Shown: positions 9,601 through 16,039 of the stretch, piece after piece
Layout of the letters: the number at the start of each line of letters is the position of its first letter
How positions within the stretch are numbered: the stretch's first letter is position 1
Source: a virus
Strand: one strand, 5' to 3'
IMG/VR virus record: IMGVR_UViG_3300021085_000257
Coordinates: 1 to 21,767 of that record
Length of the DNA stretch: 21,767 bases
The notes under the pieces: model-generated
Database searches by the model: none
Seen by the model: only the letters and a program-made list of their open reading frames with translations
Told to the model about the DNA's origin: nothing
Made by a program: the position numbers and the translations under genes

Positions 9601-10165
9601 AATTTACACTATTGAATGCTCTTAGAGGATTTTTTAATGCAATTCCCGGACCTTTTGGTTCTATCTCTGGGGAACTATCTGAGCCTTTGACAGTGTCTGC
9701 AAATTTTGAAGCATATTCTTCTACTGTTGTTTCAACAGCACCATCAAGTGCCTGAGCTGCATAATCTACTATGTCAATTGGTATTGAATCAACCAACGGA
9801 ATTACTTGTTCAACAAGTTTATCTTTCTTACCTTGTAAAGATGCTCCTAGTGCGTTTGCAAACTGATTGAGTCCCGGTGGATATATTGCATTAATGTCGG
9901 CTCCTAAATTTGCTAAGGACGGTAATGTTAAATTTCCAAATCCTCCTATTGTATTTGTTAATCCTGTTGCGTCAATTTTAGAAAATTTATCTGTAAGTAC
10001 GCTAACAGCACCTGAAGCATCATAAACTTTTCCTGTTGCGTTCTTCATGTCGCCGAAGCTTTGAGAAAGATCAACATTAGCCACCGCATCAGTAACAGCC
10101 GTACTAAGATTGCTAGTAAGTGTCTTTGCTTTATTTTCAATAATTTGCTTTGGATTAATTGACAT
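6677..10165 (-). CDS. Tail hub protein (gp27-like position) with M15 peptidase domain
   Basis: This 1162-aa protein lies directly upstream of gp5, as expected for the gp27-type hub that carries the spike. The first 170 residues are helical and Ala/Ser-rich. Residues about 180-860 are beta-rich and have no enzymatic motif; assigning them to a gp27-like hub is inference from position and size. Residues about 900-1045 are a zinc peptidase of the M15 family (VanY / L-Ala-D-Glu endopeptidase type): SYHASGLAIDIN gives His963 and Asp970, and WGGDWKSATDAMHFS gives Asp1021 and His1024. The spacings H-x6-D and D-x2-H are those of phage endolysins such as T5. It would cut peptidoglycan cross-bridge peptides. 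The last 120 residues are a Thr/Gln/Ser-rich linker. The ATG at 10165 directly follows the gp53 stop, with an AGGA ribosome site. Confidence 0.85.
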   Translation of the reverse strand: MSINPKQIIENKAKTLTSNLSTAVTDAVANVDLSQSFGDMKNATGKVYDASGAVSVLTDKFSKIDATGLTNTIGGFGNLTLPSLANLGADINAIYPPGLNQFANALGASLQGKKDKLVEQVIPLVDSIPIDIVDYAAQALDGAVETTVEEYASKFADTVKGSDSSPEIEPKGPGIALKNPLRAFNSVNCIFTLGSLTADSANNPSDTYLQNGADFTILRSGGGGIDNKRIQTAYDQMGDEKANLEYFIDDFEMDAVVTTNSKTGATQAFNISFTVKEPYSMGIFLQMLQSAAFDAGFENYLQCPYLLELDFVGFGESDKKLNEIKPMAFCNRKIPFKLTNIEFDVNNGGSTYQVSCIPWNEQSFDDDVQLIKEPLSLTGNDVVEILSVGEQSLSTVINNSLQKIAKDSCSTATDFYLVRFPSQRTGDYTKSYLRRPDILDQATTNAEARSSRKGAQTADEDEVDSLTSFFKNIGADTTSSALLETLKSSSVKNLNKIGASPMISDYTEGGDNPFGLGLYAYDKDTHVYSRNGIELTISDTNRIFKFNQGTPITKIIEELVIVSEYGRTALKRTDEKGEVDWFRIESQCFVISDRQHESATGTMPKIYVYDVVPYKVDASRFSAPNQAGAGLIEKAKHCVKTYNYIYSGANEDVLGFDIKFNAAFFQAIQMDMGQLNASSLVNDREKTVVTPKKPSLGKPTAGNTIPEGTTRSTIKAGNFNGGSYNKQYGEEVAKMFHNALVNSKVDLITANLEIWGDPYFIPDSGLGNHTSARGGSKNITSGGAMDHQRNEIDIIVNFRTPVDYNNDGTMFFPGATVAVDSFSGVYQVVKVTSSISGNQFKQTLELVRRRNQSTEGISKVKAVIEKPACPGLNPNDKNPNDVAGTDAMEDTTNRNNEIIKPTGPNGPLKTITTPSGKTTQVAAVVADKFQGLINELETDLGYEITTLGGYVQRNTDTGVPSYHASGLAIDINSKDNGMIRPRPEDAPEPTDMPGDGTGSLMSALASKYGLGWGGDWKSATDAMHFSAATSEGGSYDWTRNGQIPGGVVGPPEPPSAMSDGQAGATNDSVSGTKSTTQTAQSTQADTTLRPYFPLDPADNLYDVQKGNKIAAIASFYTSRGTATSSPVTQTSSGVTYNEFGDPVNTKPSQAAEQFDPNATGAQ

Positions 10166-10468
10166 TTATATTCCTAAAGATTTTTTAAGTTTAGCAGGAT
10201 CTGGAATGAATATAGTTGTACCCGCTAACATATCAAATACTGGGTCTTTGATAATATCCATATTTCTTTGTGCAAACACCCACCATAACTTTGGAGTTCC
10301 ATAATAGTCATATGCTAACAAGTCTGGTCTATTAGTGTATTGCGTTTCAATTGTATATTGTACATCATCTGATGATGCTGGAATAGGTCGTATTCTAAGT
10401 ATATCTAATGCGCCGGTCCTATTGTATTGTGTTTTGTGCCAAGGACTTGATGATTTGTAATTTGCCAT
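10166..10468 (-). CDS. 53: Baseplate wedge subunit gp53
   Basis: gp53 is an inner baseplate wedge protein with a LysM-like fold that helps join wedges around the hub. The 100-aa product has the family signature DLLAYDYYGTPKLWWVFAQRN (residues 49-69, written here in two parts: DLLAYDYYGTPK and LWWVFAQRN), followed by DPVFDMLAGTTIFIP, which matches the LysM-like strand-helix-strand ending of gp53. It is about half the length of T4 gp53 (196 aa), the short form usual in marine T4-like phages. Its ATG overlaps the stop of the preceding gene (TAATG), and its stop abuts the hub gene start, so the three genes are probably translationally coupled. Confidence 0.9.
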   Translation of the reverse strand: MANYKSSSPWHKTQYNRTGALDILRIRPIPASSDDVQYTIETQYTNRPDLLAYDYYGTPKLWWVFAQRNMDIIKDPVFDMLAGTTIFIPDPAKLKKSLGI

Positions 10469-11349
10469 TAGATGAAGCCCTCCCCGCTACCTATATATTC
10501 GCCGTTAGTAAAAGTGTTTAAATTAAAAGAACTAGTTCTTCTTCTAGAAAATGTAGGTTTGAGTGTTACTGATATCTGACTGTTTGTAGGACACCATGAT
10601 GTTGACGAAGTATCGCCTCCTGGTGTACTTGTAGCAATATAATCAACATCAGCCGGAAGGTCAACTGTAAAGTTTGATATAACTACAGGAACATTATTAA
10701 AGATATAATCTCCATAGCCGTTTAGTCTTACTATAGGCGGTGGTGCGCCTGCATTTGCTGAGCTTTCACCGTAAAACATTTTTGTTACAGTACGCAAATA
10801 ATGTATTGCACCAATCCAGTATTTTGCATCGTCTGCATTTTCTACTGGAAATTCTCCTGTAATAACAATGTCATCTGCTTGACTGTTTTCGTAGATTTGA
10901 AAAGGATAATTTGTATGCACAGGCTGTAGTGTATTGTAGTTTGCACTATGGCTTACAATAATCGTAGGAGTTATAGGAAAACAAAGTCCAGCTGTTTTAG
11001 CTAAAGGTGCAATTAATGTTGATGTTGTTGGGTCAATTGTAGGAGGCATTGATAATTTTACACGCCAATCATGATCAGCACTTGTAGATTCAAATCCTGA
11101 TACTTTAGCATCTGTTTTTCCTTTTTCAGAACTAGGTAAATTAATGCTTCTAGCCTGTTTTGCAAAACCTGCAGCACTAAACAGCTCGTTGACTACAGTA
11201 TTTTTTATACCATCTAAAAATCCGTTGCCGGTACTGACGCCAGTCAATGCATCTTGCACGGATGCAGCTGCTTGGTTTTTTAAGTCACCAAGTGCTTTGT
11301 TTGCTTGTGTTTTTACAGTCTTGCCCAAATCTGCTGGATTAAATGCCAT
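10468..11349 (-). CDS. Baseplate tail-tube cap/initiator, gp48/gp54-like
   Basis: This is a 293-aa structural protein and the first gene of the minus-strand baseplate operon. The N-terminal 80 residues are helical and Ala/Lys-rich. The remainder looks like a tail-tube-type beta barrel: ADHDWRVKLSMPP, then NYPFQIYENSQADDIVITGEF, DDAKYWIGAIHYLRTVTKMFYG, PPPIVRLNGYGDYIFNNVPV and NFTVDLPADVDYI (long runs abbreviated to their key parts). That pattern, with an Arg- and Ser-rich C-terminus, is what I remember for gp48/gp54-type tube caps of marine T4-like phages. It cannot be assigned to 48 or 54 with certainty. Two ATGs lie 6 nt apart (11355 and 11349). The AGGAG at 11358-11362 is 2 nt from the first and 8 nt from the second, so the second is chosen. 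Confidence 0.75.
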   Translation of the reverse strand: MAFNPADLGKTVKTQANKALGDLKNQAAASVQDALTGVSTGNGFLDGIKNTVVNELFSAAGFAKQARSINLPSSEKGKTDAKVSGFESTSADHDWRVKLSMPPTIDPTTSTLIAPLAKTAGLCFPITPTIIVSHSANYNTLQPVHTNYPFQIYENSQADDIVITGEFPVENADDAKYWIGAIHYLRTVTKMFYGESSANAGAPPPIVRLNGYGDYIFNNVPVVISNFTVDLPADVDYIATSTPGGDTSSTSWCPTNSQISVTLKPTFSRRRTSSFNLNTFTNGEYIGSGEGFI

Positions 11350-11370
11350 TTTCATATCTCCTATATGTAT

Positions 11371-11378
11371 TATTTAGT
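11371..11378 (-). promoter_or_regulatory. Weak candidate late promoter box for the baseplate operon
   Basis: On the minus strand this reads ACTAAATA, 6 of 8 matches to TATAAATA, 22 nt upstream of the chosen start of the first baseplate gene. A rival, also weak, is TATAAACT at 11397-11404. A large late operon starting here needs a promoter in this 80-bp gap, but neither box is strong. The box shares one base with the -35 element of the opposing gp55 promoter. Confidence 0.3.
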
Positions 11379-11406
11379 TGACATAATTAAGTATGTAGTT
11401 TATAAT
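11378..11406 (+). promoter_or_regulatory. Consensus sigma70 promoter for gp55
   Basis: TTGACA at 11378-11383, a 17-nt spacer, and TATAAT at 11401-11406. Both hexamers are perfect matches to the bacterial housekeeping consensus and the spacer is optimal. The gp55 ribosome site GGAG (11422-11425) and TTG start (11433) follow 16-27 nt downstream. This indicates strong early transcription by unmodified host polymerase. Confidence 0.85.
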
Positions 11407-11432
11407 AGTGTTAATTAACTTGGAGAATACCA

Positions 11433-12293
11433 TTGAGAAAACGTAATTACCTTAATAATAAGGACATATTGTCAGAAATCCATAAATCTAAGAACACTTT
11501 TAATAGTTATGTGGAATCTACGTATCATCAGTACGATTTGATACTATTAGACGTAGCTAAAATTAATAGACTGACAATCGCAGAAGCAAAAAGAGCAAAA
11601 GCAAAAAGACTCAGTTCAGCTGAATATGAGAGACGTAAAATGGCCGGCGAAAAGGTCAAACAAGCTGAGTGTGAGGTTGATTGGAAAAAGATAACAAAGG
11701 AAGAACTAATCTTCCGTGTTATGACATTTGATCATATTCCAGAAGAACCAGGACGTAAGAAAAATCCTAAAACTATAGCAGACACTAAGACTAAACTTAA
11801 CTTTCCACCATTTCATCATTACAAATTTAATGACGAAGGTGATCTTATTTTAGTTGGTAAAAGTCATTGGGTCGGTGGCATGGACAACGGACACTTTGAC
11901 AAGACACACGGCAAAGCAACAAACACACTTGCTACTATGTGGTTGAAGTTAGTTGATAGATATGCTACACGTGGCAATGTACGTGGTTACACTTATAACG
12001 ATGAAATGAAGGGACAAGCAATACTTCAGTTAGCACAGATTGGACTACAATTTGACGAGTCAAAATCAAACAATCCTTTTGCTTACTACACGGCGGCTGT
12101 AACTAACAGTTTTGTACGTGTTATTAACATTGAAAAACGTAATCAAAACATTAGAGACGACATTTTAGAGATGAACGATCTTAATCCTTCTTATACAAGA
12201 CAAGCACAAGGCGAATGGGAAGCAAGTGTAAAACGTAACGAACAAGCACCGATTACAATCTTTAAAGATAAAAAACCGGTTGACAACGCTTAA
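11433..12293 (+). CDS. 55: Late-transcription sigma factor gp55
   Basis: gp55 is the phage sigma factor that directs host RNA polymerase to late promoters, working with the sliding clamp. The sigma region-2-like core is clear at residues about 163-245: LVDRYATRGNVRGYTYNDEM, AILQLAQIGLQFDESKSNN, PFAYYTAAVTNSFVRVINIEKR. The same order of conserved blocks occurs in cyanophage gp55. The 286-aa protein is about 100 aa longer than T4 gp55 (185 aa). Most of the extra length lies before the core, including a basic helix (residues 45-78) and a segment with KSHWVGGMDNGHF (143-155). The start is TTG at 11433 with GGAG 7 nt upstream; no nearby ATG fits. Its own promoter is a perfect sigma70 match, consistent with early expression before the late genes it activates. 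Confidence 0.93.
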   Translation: MRKRNYLNNKDILSEIHKSKNTFNSYVESTYHQYDLILLDVAKINRLTIAEAKRAKAKRLSSAEYERRKMAGEKVKQAECEVDWKKITKEELIFRVMTFDHIPEEPGRKKNPKTIADTKTKLNFPPFHHYKFNDEGDLILVGKSHWVGGMDNGHFDKTHGKATNTLATMWLKLVDRYATRGNVRGYTYNDEMKGQAILQLAQIGLQFDESKSNNPFAYYTAAVTNSFVRVINIEKRNQNIRDDILEMNDLNPSYTRQAQGEWEASVKRNEQAPITIFKDKKPVDNA

Positions 12294-12308
12294 TTGTTCC
12301 GCTATAAT
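12280..12308 (+). promoter_or_regulatory. Consensus sigma70 promoter for gp47-gp46
   Basis: TTGACA at 12280-12285, a 17-nt spacer and TATAAT at 12303-12308. Both hexamers are exact. The -35 box lies inside the last codons of gp55, and the -10 box is in the 46-bp intergenic gap, 20 nt before the gp47 ribosome site GGAGG (12328-12332). This gives the recombination genes their own host-type promoter. Confidence 0.85.
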
Positions 12309-12339
12309 ACTAACATAGAAGCCTAATGGAGGACTGACT

Positions 12340-13362
12340 TTGTTTAAGAAAGCCGCTGTCTTTACTGATATCCATTTTGGTCTAAAAAGTAATTCACGTA
12401 TTCATAACGATGATTGTGAAGAATTTATAGACTGGTATATCGAAGAAGCAAAGAAGAATAACTGTGAAACAGGTATATTCTGTGGTGATTGGCACCACAA
12501 TAGAAATAGCCTTAACCTTACAACTATGGACGCAACTATACGGTCTATGGAAAAACTAGGTAATGCATTTGAAAAGTTTTACTTTTTTGACGGTAACCAC
12601 GATTTATATTATAAAGACAAAAGAGATGTAAATTCAACAGCATTTGCAAAACATATTCCTGGTATCACATTTGTTGACGAAATGATGGTTGAAGAAGATG
12701 TTGCACTTGTTCCTTGGCTAGTAGGCGACGAATGGAAGAAAATACAAAAGTGTAAAGCAAAGTATATGTTCGGTCACTTTGAACTTCCTAGTTTTTATAT
12801 GAATGCAATGGTTAAGATGCCCGATCATGGTGGCGATCTTAACAAGCAACATTTTGCAAATCAAGACTATGTGTTTAGTGGACACTTTCACAAAAGACAA
12901 ACGCAAGGAAAAATACATTATATTGGTAATGCATTTCCGCACAACTATGCAGACGCATGGGACGACGAACGTGGTATGATGATACTCGATCGTGAAAATG
13001 ATTTAGAACCAGAATATATCAATTGGAAAGATTGTCCAAAATATCGAACTGTAAAACTTTCAAAATTAATCGATGAACAAAGCACACTTATCAAAAGCAG
13101 AATGTATCTGCGTGTAGAACTTGATATTGACATTAGTTATGAAGAAGCAAGTTTTATCAAAGAAACATTTATAAGAGATTATAAATGTAGAGAAATTACA
13201 CTTATTCCTCAATCTCAAATTGAAGAAATAACGACAGACTTAGACATTAGCACATTTGTTAGTGTTGATCAAATTGTTGCAAGTGAGATAGCAGAGCTAG
13301 ATACAGAATCATTTGATAAAGTAAAACTTTTAGAAATTTATAACGGATTAGCACATGATTAA
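12340..13362 (+). CDS. 47: Recombination endonuclease subunit gp47 (Mre11-type)
   Basis: gp47 is the nuclease subunit of the gp46/gp47 complex, the phage version of Mre11-Rad50/SbcCD. It resects DNA ends for recombination-dependent replication and helps degrade host DNA. The 340-aa length matches T4 gp47 (339 aa). All metallophosphoesterase motifs are present: D10-I-H12, G49-D50-W-H52-H53, G85-N-H87-D88, the H146 of FGHFE, and G181-H182-F-H184, which bind the two metal ions. The start is TTG at 12340 with a strong GGAGG 7 nt upstream. The 3' end overlaps the gp46 start by 8 nt, so the two subunits are probably made by coupled translation. Confidence 0.95.
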   Translation: MFKKAAVFTDIHFGLKSNSRIHNDDCEEFIDWYIEEAKKNNCETGIFCGDWHHNRNSLNLTTMDATIRSMEKLGNAFEKFYFFDGNHDLYYKDKRDVNSTAFAKHIPGITFVDEMMVEEDVALVPWLVGDEWKKIQKCKAKYMFGHFELPSFYMNAMVKMPDHGGDLNKQHFANQDYVFSGHFHKRQTQGKIHYIGNAFPHNYADAWDDERGMMILDRENDLEPEYINWKDCPKYRTVKLSKLIDEQSTLIKSRMYLRVELDIDISYEEASFIKETFIRDYKCREITLIPQSQIEEITTDLDISTFVSVDQIVASEIAELDTESFDKVKLLEIYNGLAHD

Positions 13363-15127
13363 AATTAAGGACCTTACAGTAAGGAACTTTATGAGTGTTG
13401 GAAATCAGACACAGGCTGTAGATTTCGATAAACAACAACTTACATTAGTACTAGGCGAAAACTTAGACCAAGGCGGAGACGATAGCGGATCACGTAACGG
13501 CACAGGTAAGACTACAATTATTAATGCACTAAGTTATGCACTCTATGGAACAGCACTAACTAATATTAGAAAAAACAATTTAATTAACAAAACTAATTCT
13601 AAAGGTATGTTAGTCACACTTTCTTTTGAGAAAGACAATCTACAATATCGCATTGAACGTGGTAGATCACCAAACTTATTAAAGTTCTACATTAACAATG
13701 AAGAACAAGTTGACATAGACGAATCACAAGGCGATAGTCGTAAGACTCAAGAATCAATAGATCATTTACTAGGAATGAGCCATGATATGTTTAAGCACAT
13801 TGTTGCACTAAACACATACACAGAGCCGTTCTTAAGTATGCGTACTAACGATCAAAGAGCAATTATTGAACAACTTTTAGGTATTACAATACTGTCTGAA
13901 AAAGCAGATGTTCTTAAAGAAGATATAAAAGTTACTAAGGACGATCTAAGTCAAGAAACAATGCGTATTAATGCATTACAGACAGCAAATGAAAAGATTG
14001 ACGAAACTATTGTAAGTTTGCAAAGTAAGCAAAAAGCATGGCTTGGCAAACGCACTACAGACGTTATAAAACTAAAAGAAGCAATTGAAGAACTAGAACA
14101 TTTAGATATCGAAAAAGAACTAGAGCTACATGAAAAACTAACAAACTGGTCAGAATTAAATAATTCTATTATGGCTCTTAATAAAGAAAAAAGCACACTC
14201 GAGACAGCACAGTTACGTGCTACAAAGTCTGTGTCAAAAGTCGAAAAAGACATCTTAGAATTAAACAGTGCTACGTGTTATACATGTGGACAAGAACTAC
14301 ATGCTGATAAGAAAGAAGAAATTTTAGATAAAAAATCTAAAGAACTTACAGATGCTGATTCATATCTTACAGAAGTCTCAGATAAATTAAATGTTGTAAT
14401 TAGTGAACTATCAGCTATTGGTGATATCAACGGACGTCCAACAACGTTCTATGAAACTTCAAAAGAAGCATATGATCACCGAAGTAATGTTGATAATTTA
14501 ACACAAGCATGGAACAATAAAAAAGACGAAAATGATCCTTATCAAGAACAAATTGATGATCTTGAAAATAGTGCAAAACAAGAAATTGATTGGGAAATAG
14601 TTAACTCGTTAACATCACAAAAAGAACACCAAGAGTTTTTACTTAAATTACTTACAAATAAAGATAGCTTTATACGTAAGAAAATTATTGATCAAAACTT
14701 AGCATACTTAAACAATAGACTTACATACTATCTTGACAAACTAGGCTTACCGCATAGCGTTACATTCCTAAATGATCTAAGTGTAGAAATTACACAACTA
14801 GGTCAAGACTTAGACTTTGATAACTTGTCAAGAGGCGAACGTAATAGACTTATACTTGGTATGAGTTTTGCGTTTAGAGATGTTTGGGAAAGTTTATATC
14901 AGAATATTAATTTGCTGTTTATTGATGAACTTATAGACAGCGGCATGGATTCAAACGGTGTTGAGAATTCAATAGGCGTACTTAAAAAGATGGCCAGAGA
15001 AAGAGAAAAGAACATTTACTTAATATCACACAAAGACGAATTAATTGGTAGAGTTAACAATGTTCTTAAAGTAGTAAAAGAGAACGGATTTACAAGTTAT
15101 GAGAATGACGTTGAAGTAATTGTATAA
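13355..15127 (+). CDS. 46: Recombination endonuclease subunit gp46 (Rad50-type ATPase)
   Basis: gp46 is the SMC/Rad50-like ATPase that powers and regulates gp47. In the 590-aa protein (T4: 560 aa) the Walker A is GSRNGTGKTT (residues 45-54). Long charged helices that look like coiled coil (about 180-300 and 320-450) flank a zinc hook C308-Y-T-C311. The ABC signature is LSRGE (491-495), Walker B is LLFIDE (D524, E525) and the switch histidine is H559 in ISH. All catalytic elements are intact, so it should be active. The ATG at 13355 lies inside the gp47 end, and the stop overlaps the next start (TAATG). Confidence 0.96.
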   Translation: MIKIKDLTVRNFMSVGNQTQAVDFDKQQLTLVLGENLDQGGDDSGSRNGTGKTTIINALSYALYGTALTNIRKNNLINKTNSKGMLVTLSFEKDNLQYRIERGRSPNLLKFYINNEEQVDIDESQGDSRKTQESIDHLLGMSHDMFKHIVALNTYTEPFLSMRTNDQRAIIEQLLGITILSEKADVLKEDIKVTKDDLSQETMRINALQTANEKIDETIVSLQSKQKAWLGKRTTDVIKLKEAIEELEHLDIEKELELHEKLTNWSELNNSIMALNKEKSTLETAQLRATKSVSKVEKDILELNSATCYTCGQELHADKKEEILDKKSKELTDADSYLTEVSDKLNVVISELSAIGDINGRPTTFYETSKEAYDHRSNVDNLTQAWNNKKDENDPYQEQIDDLENSAKQEIDWEIVNSLTSQKEHQEFLLKLLTNKDSFIRKKIIDQNLAYLNNRLTYYLDKLGLPHSVTFLNDLSVEITQLGQDLDFDNLSRGERNRLILGMSFAFRDVWESLYQNINLLFIDELIDSGMDSNGVENSIGVLKKMAREREKNIYLISHKDELIGRVNNVLKVVKENGFTSYENDVEVIV

Positions 15128-15315
15128 TGGATGATACACACGATAAACTTATCAAAGCATATCTAACGTATTTCGAAGAAAATGAAAAGTTCGAAGCACG
15201 TAATTCTGTGCGAACACACGGAAGTGCAAGACGTGCTTTGAGACAGTTACGTTTACTCGCAAAAGAGCGAATGGACGAAATACACGAAAAACATAAAGGC
15301 AAAAGTCAGAACTAG
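15127..15315 (+). CDS. Small conserved-type phage protein after gp46
   Basis: This 62-aa protein is strongly charged and predicted helical: MDDTHDKLIKAYLTYFEEN, then FEARNSVRTHGSARRALRQL and AKERMDEIHEKHKGKSQN. Its ATG overlaps the gp46 stop by one base, so it is translated with gp46. I recall small proteins of very similar sequence next to gp46 in cyanophage genomes, but no function is known to me. The central RTHGSARRALRQLR looks like a basic helix and could bind nucleic acid or a partner protein; that is only inference. Placement with the recombination genes suggests an accessory role in DNA metabolism. Confidence 0.8.
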   Translation: MDDTHDKLIKAYLTYFEENEKFEARNSVRTHGSARRALRQLRLLAKERMDEIHEKHKGKSQN

Positions 15316-15327
15316 TCTACCACTGTA

Positions 15328-15348
15328 CAAGTATGCGGTAATTACTTG
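15328..15348 (+). promoter_or_regulatory. Hairpin just upstream of the SegE-like start codon
   Basis: CAAGTA (15328-15333) and TACTTG (15343-15348) form a 6-bp stem with a 9-nt loop, ending 1 nt before the ATG at 15350. No Shine-Dalgarno is seen in front of this gene, so the hairpin may limit or time its translation. It is short and could be chance. Confidence 0.3.
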
Positions 15349-15349
15349 C

Positions 15350-15799
15350 ATGGAGTGGACGTACAAAGGCAAAAAAATTAAAGAAATACCTGACGAGTAC
15401 GAAGGCTTCGTTTATCTAATAACGAACAAAAAGACTGGTCAAAAATACGTAGGCAAAAAGTTAGCAAAATTTAAGACCACAAAACCACCACTCAAAGGCA
15501 GAAAAAATAAACGTAGAGGCTACAAAGAAAGCGACTGGAAAACATACTATGGTAGTTCAGACAGGCTAAACGCAGACGTAGCGTCACTAGGCGAAAAACA
15601 CTTCACAAGAGAAATATTATACCTATGTAAAGGTAGGGGCGAAATGTCCTACATAGAGGCAAGAGAACAATTTGATAGGCGTGTACTTGAAACAGATGAT
15701 TACTATAACGGTATCATTAATGTTAGAGTAGGCGGATCAGAAAAACTCAAACAGGCATTGCTAGAACATCACATCAAGGCAAAACAACCCAACACATAA
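15350..15799 (+). CDS. SegE-like GIY-YIG endonuclease
   Basis: This 149-aa protein has the GIY-YIG nuclease pattern in the divergent SegE-like form. The two core strands are FVYLITNKKTGQKYVGKK (residues 20-37; Y22-L-I24 and Y33-V-G35 stand for GIY and YIG). The basic helix follows (KGRKNKRRGYKESDWKTYYG), then REIL with Arg87 and the catalytic Glu region at YIEAREQF (E103). In T4 the Seg proteins are freestanding homing endonucleases that nick or cut related phage DNA. There is no visible DNA-binding domain beyond the nuclease core. It sits at the end of the gp47-gp46 block, 34 bp after the small gene, and has no clear ribosome site. It could be a homing enzyme, a repair nuclease or a domesticated one; sequence does not separate these. 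Confidence 0.8.
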   Translation: MEWTYKGKKIKEIPDEYEGFVYLITNKKTGQKYVGKKLAKFKTTKPPLKGRKNKRRGYKESDWKTYYGSSDRLNADVASLGEKHFTREILYLCKGRGEMSYIEAREQFDRRVLETDDYYNGIINVRVGGSEKLKQALLEHHIKAKQPNT

Positions 15800-15803
15800 G
15801 GTT

Positions 15804-15939
15804 AGCGGGCCAGATTAGAAATACCGCTGTGGAAAAGCCTATGGGGACATAGGACACGTAACATACTGAGCGGCATCCGGTAGTAGGATGTTTGATTGGT
15901 ATAGGTTGAATGTTGGCAATCGAAAAACACAACACAGTA
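15804..15939 (+). ncRNA. Candidate structured RNA module A
   Basis: No coding frame is convincing here, but inverted repeats nest consistently. AGCGG (15804-15808) pairs with CCGCT (15824-15828). CCTATG (15838-15843) and CATAGG (15848-15853) form a 6-bp hairpin with a GGGA tetraloop, which fits the stable GNRA class. TACTG (15864-15868) pairs with CAGTA (15935-15939) and encloses a CATCC/GGATG hairpin (15874-15890, extendable with two G-U pairs) and TGTTG/CAACA (15911-15915 with 15930-15934). A second AGCGG (15869-15873) could compete for the same CCGCT, so an alternative fold is possible. It may be a 3' UTR of the upstream operon, a separate RNA or a riboswitch-like element. No known RNA family was recognised. 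Confidence 0.35.
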
Positions 15940-15980
15940 CATAAAAACCCTTTAGCACTAGGAACGAAGCGAGGGAATAT

Positions 15981-16033
15981 TGTACACTGTAGTTAACATT
16001 ATCTTTGATAATGTACACTGTAGTTTACATAAT
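15981..16033 (+). repeat. Tandem 22-bp direct repeat with internal inverted repeat
   Basis: Two copies start at 15981 and 16012 (31-bp period) and share TGTACACTGTAGTT followed by A/TACAT and A/T-rich bases; they differ at two of 22 positions. Between them ACATTATC (15996-16003) and GATAATGT (16007-16014) form a perfect 8-bp hairpin with a TTT loop. The arrangement resembles a paired operator, small iterons or a duplicated promoter. It separates the two structured RNA modules. Confidence 0.7.
16005..16033 (+). promoter_or_regulatory. Candidate sigma70-type promoter inside the second repeat
   Basis: TTGATA (16005-16010), a 17-nt spacer and CATAAT (16028-16033), each 5 of 6 to consensus. Predicted transcription start is about 16040, exactly where the first stem of structured module B begins. 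This is weaker than the two perfect promoters elsewhere in the window. Confidence 0.4.
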
Positions 16034-16039
16034 GTCGAC

